DNA from: Mycobacterium sp. GA-2829
Lineage (GTDB): Bacteria; Actinomycetota; Actinomycetes; Mycobacteriales; Mycobacteriaceae
NCBI RefSeq assembly: GCF_001499965.1
Contig: NZ_LQIT01000047.1
Location: 1 to 40,272, forward strand
DNA: 40,272 nt
Reading direction: 5' to 3'
Positions 38,684-40,272 of the stretch are shown one piece after another (position 1 is the first letter of the stretch; the number at the start of each line of letters is the position of its first letter). A program made the position numbers and the translations under genes. The notes below the pieces were generated by a model, which saw only the letters and a list, made by a program, of their open reading frames with translations, was not told where the DNA came from and made no database searches.

Positions 38684-38689
38684 AGCCTA
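38684..38689 (-). promoter_or_regulatory. -10 box (TAGGCT) of the purN-purH operon
   Basis: TAGGCT on the minus strand lies seven bases before the GTG of purN, overlapping the last codons of the upstream DUF6350 gene (stop at 38687). The same hexamer drives the DUF1707 gene at 14491-14496. Confidence 0.55.
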
Positions 38690-40069
38690 GTCGGCGGAGC
38701 GGTGCGGCTCGCCGTCGGTGGGCGTCTCGTCGACGATGAAGTGGTCTTCCGGATCGACGTCGGGGTCTTCGGGTGCGGGTGGCGGCGGTTCCGGTTCCGG
38801 ATCGCGGATCGGTCCGGTGTCTTCGGTCGGTTCGATGTCCAGCTCGGGCTCGGGCTCGGGGTCGGCCTCGGGTTCGGGGTCCGGCTCGAACGCCGGTTCC
38901 GGCGCGGCCTCGGGTTCCGGTTCCGCGGCGCGCACCCGACGGGGCTGACGGACGATGCCGCCGGTCATCGCGACCGTGAGCCCGCCGATCACGGTGAACC
39001 ACAGGAACACCCCGGGGCCGAAGGTGGTCTGGTCGACGCCGACCTCACCGAAGTTGCCGAGCCGCCCGCCGCCGGCCTCGCCGAGCAGCGCCATGGTCAG
39101 CGCCGCGACCGCCGACGCGACGACGAGTTTGGCCGCGGCGATGTGGATCGGCGCGGGCCGGCGCGCGACCTGCTGACCGACTGCGACCGCGGACGCCGCG
39201 GCGATGATCAGCAGCGCCACCCACACCGGCCCCAGCGGCGGCGTCGGCACCGCGGCCAGGATCGGCAGCGCGGGCACGTCGCCGCCGAGGACGGTGAACG
39301 AACTGAACGTCGCGAGTCCGATGTGGGCGCTCGACCCGACCGCGACCGCGGCCGCCCCGACGACGACGTTCGGCAGATACAGCAGTGACAGCACCGTCAG
39401 GCTGAGCTGGCCGAACACCGAGTCGGTGATCGCGAACAGGTCGTGCATCGTCGACCAGTGCACGACCAGCGACGCCGTCGTGACCACACCGCACAGCCCG
39501 GCCAGCGCGAGCAGTCCGGCCGCCGCGGCGCGGAACGCCTCGGGCAGCCAGGCGGGCAGTCGGGCGGTCAGCGGGGTGCCGCGTCCGAGCCGCGACGCCA
39601 CGCCGATGAGCGCGCCGATCGCGTGCACGGCCAGCACACTGCCGAACGCGCGCAGCGCCGACGGGGTCTGCAGTTCGGTCAGCACGGAGGCGGCGTCGTG
39701 GATGACCGCCAGCGCGATCGCGGCGATGAGCAGCGGACCGCCCAGTGCGGAGGCGACCACCCAGCGGGTGACGAACCAGGAACCGTACGGCGACGTCGCC
39801 GCCGCCGTCGTGCGGGCGGTCCCCCACACCATCATCAGCACGGGCAGCAGCGGCATCGCCCCGAGTTCGCGGCCCCCGATGGACACCGGTACCTGGTGCA
39901 CGCCCAGCCACATGCTCGCGATGGCGCCGAACGCGCCCGTCATATCGCTGTTGGCGATGAGCAGCTGCAGCAGCGTCACCGCCGCGATGACGACGAGCGC
40001 CACGACGGACGGCCCGAACGCGACCCGCACCAGATCGCGGGCCTGGCGGGTGCCTGGCCGGTTGTCCAC
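38687..40069 (-). CDS. DUF6350-type polytopic membrane protein (Rv0955-like)
   Basis: A 460-residue protein with about 9-10 transmembrane segments (for example FGPSVVALVVIAAVTLLQLLIA, LGVHQVPVSIGG, GPLLIAAIALAVI in parts) and a C-terminal cytoplasmic tail rich in Glu-Pro repeats (EPEPEAAPEPAFEPDPEPE and related). It resembles Rv0955 as I recall it (FGPSVVALVIIAAVTLLQ). Function unknown. The start is GTG 40069 with GAGGGG eight bases upstream; another GTG at 40114 is possible. The stop lies 10 bases before purN. Confidence 0.82.
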   Translation of the reverse strand: MDNRPGTRQARDLVRVAFGPSVVALVVIAAVTLLQLLIANSDMTGAFGAIASMWLGVHQVPVSIGGRELGAMPLLPVLMMVWGTARTTAAATSPYGSWFVTRWVVASALGGPLLIAAIALAVIHDAASVLTELQTPSALRAFGSVLAVHAIGALIGVASRLGRGTPLTARLPAWLPEAFRAAAAGLLALAGLCGVVTTASLVVHWSTMHDLFAITDSVFGQLSLTVLSLLYLPNVVVGAAAVAVGSSAHIGLATFSSFTVLGGDVPALPILAAVPTPPLGPVWVALLIIAAASAVAVGQQVARRPAPIHIAAAKLVVASAVAALTMALLGEAGGGRLGNFGEVGVDQTTFGPGVFLWFTVIGGLTVAMTGGIVRQPRRVRAAEPEPEAAPEPAFEPDPEPEADPEPEPELDIEPTEDTGPIRDPEPEPPPPAPEDPDVDPEDHFIVDETPTDGEPHRSAD

Positions 40070-40125
40070 TAACTGCGCCCCTCGCACAGGCTGGCGTGCG
40101 CGTTGGTCACGCACGCGCGGTCAGG

Positions 40126-40272
40126 TCACGAGGGGTTCGTGGGACCGGACTGCTGTGTCGGCGGCTGACCTTGTCCCTGGCCCTGACCCTGACCCGAACC
40201 GCGCTCCTGCTGCTGCGGCTGCTGGGGCTGACCGTAGGTCGGGAAACCGGTGGGAGGGGTGGGCGGGCCGCT
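40126..40272 (-). CDS. C-terminal 48 residues of an Rv0954-like membrane protein (cut by window edge)
   Basis: Read on the minus strand, the open frame runs from the window edge to TGA at 40128-40126. It encodes a low-complexity tail rich in Pro, Gln and Gly (GFPTYGQPQQPQQQ, then a Gly-Gln repeat, ending GPTNPS). Position next to the DUF6350 gene fits Rv0954, a membrane protein. The N-terminal part is outside the window, so the assignment rests on neighbourhood and composition. Confidence 0.6.
   Translation of the reverse strand, partial: SGPPTPPTGFPTYGQPQQPQQQERGSGQGQGQGQGQPPTQQSGPTNPS

Noticed and set aside
1..40272. CRISPR arrays, tRNA or rRNA genes
   Set aside because: No regularly spaced repeats and no cloverleaf or ribosomal RNA sequence were noticed on either strand by eye.

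Overview
The window comes from a high-GC actinobacterium and most likely a fast-growing mycobacterium (Mycolicibacterium, close to M. smegmatis). The first 113 bases (minus strand) encode the signal peptide and mature N-terminus of an MspA-type porin. The gene order that follows matches, as I recall it, the M. tuberculosis stretch from moaB2 (Rv0984) back to Rv0954. No database search was run; family names come from reading the proteins.

Layout. (1) 1-113: porin fragment, followed by a 679-base non-coding leader with an exact CRP-type palindrome. (2) 793-4952, minus strand: the envelope-stress operon mprA-mprB-pepD-moaB2, with paired direct repeats typical of MprA sites in front of mprA and again in front of pepD, and a T-tracted terminator at the end. 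(3) 5014-5726, minus strand: rpmF and a four-helix membrane protein. (4) 5843-14251, plus strand: a tightly overlapped six-gene operon (AtuA-like, fadE13, accD2, accA2, fadE12, echA7) that looks like a branched or isoprenoid acyl-CoA carboxylation and oxidation route. (5) 14505-19901: a DUF1707 protein, a secreted PE-PPE-domain protein, and a VWA / AAA+ ATPase pair.

(6) 20042-31799 is the accessory part. A minus-strand operon encodes a complete branched-chain-amino-acid-type ABC importer (binding lipoprotein, two permeases, two ATPases). It continues without a real gap into a FAH-family hydrolase, a LigB-type extradiol dioxygenase, a Rid-family protein, an alpha/beta hydrolase and a metal-dependent amidohydrolase. 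Upstream lie an ORF resembling only the N-terminal domain of IS4-type transposases and a divergent tandem pair of FadR-type GntR regulators. CCAAT/ATTGG boxes recur in both intergenic regions, and a CRP-like palindrome lies in front of the binding-protein gene. I read this as a substrate-induced, carbon-controlled uptake and ring-cleavage pathway for an unidentified, probably amide- or amine-bearing aromatic compound.

(7) 31783-36406: an ArsR-SulP transporter operon, a receptor-type Ser/Thr kinase with a very short outer part, and a membrane GGDEF protein whose signature motif is degenerate. (8) 36485-40272, minus strand: the conserved block purH, purN, a DUF6350 membrane protein and the C-terminus of an Rv0954-like protein. 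In M. tuberculosis purH (Rv0957) is next to the AAA+ gene (Rv0958). Here they are about 16.5 kb apart, so regions 6 and 7 look like gene content inserted into (or lost from) a conserved locus. Several genes (DUF1707, the AAA+ gene, the kinase, purN) have a TANNNT -10 box only 6-8 bases before the start codon, as expected for leaderless transcripts. No tRNA, rRNA, CRISPR array or intact insertion sequence was seen.
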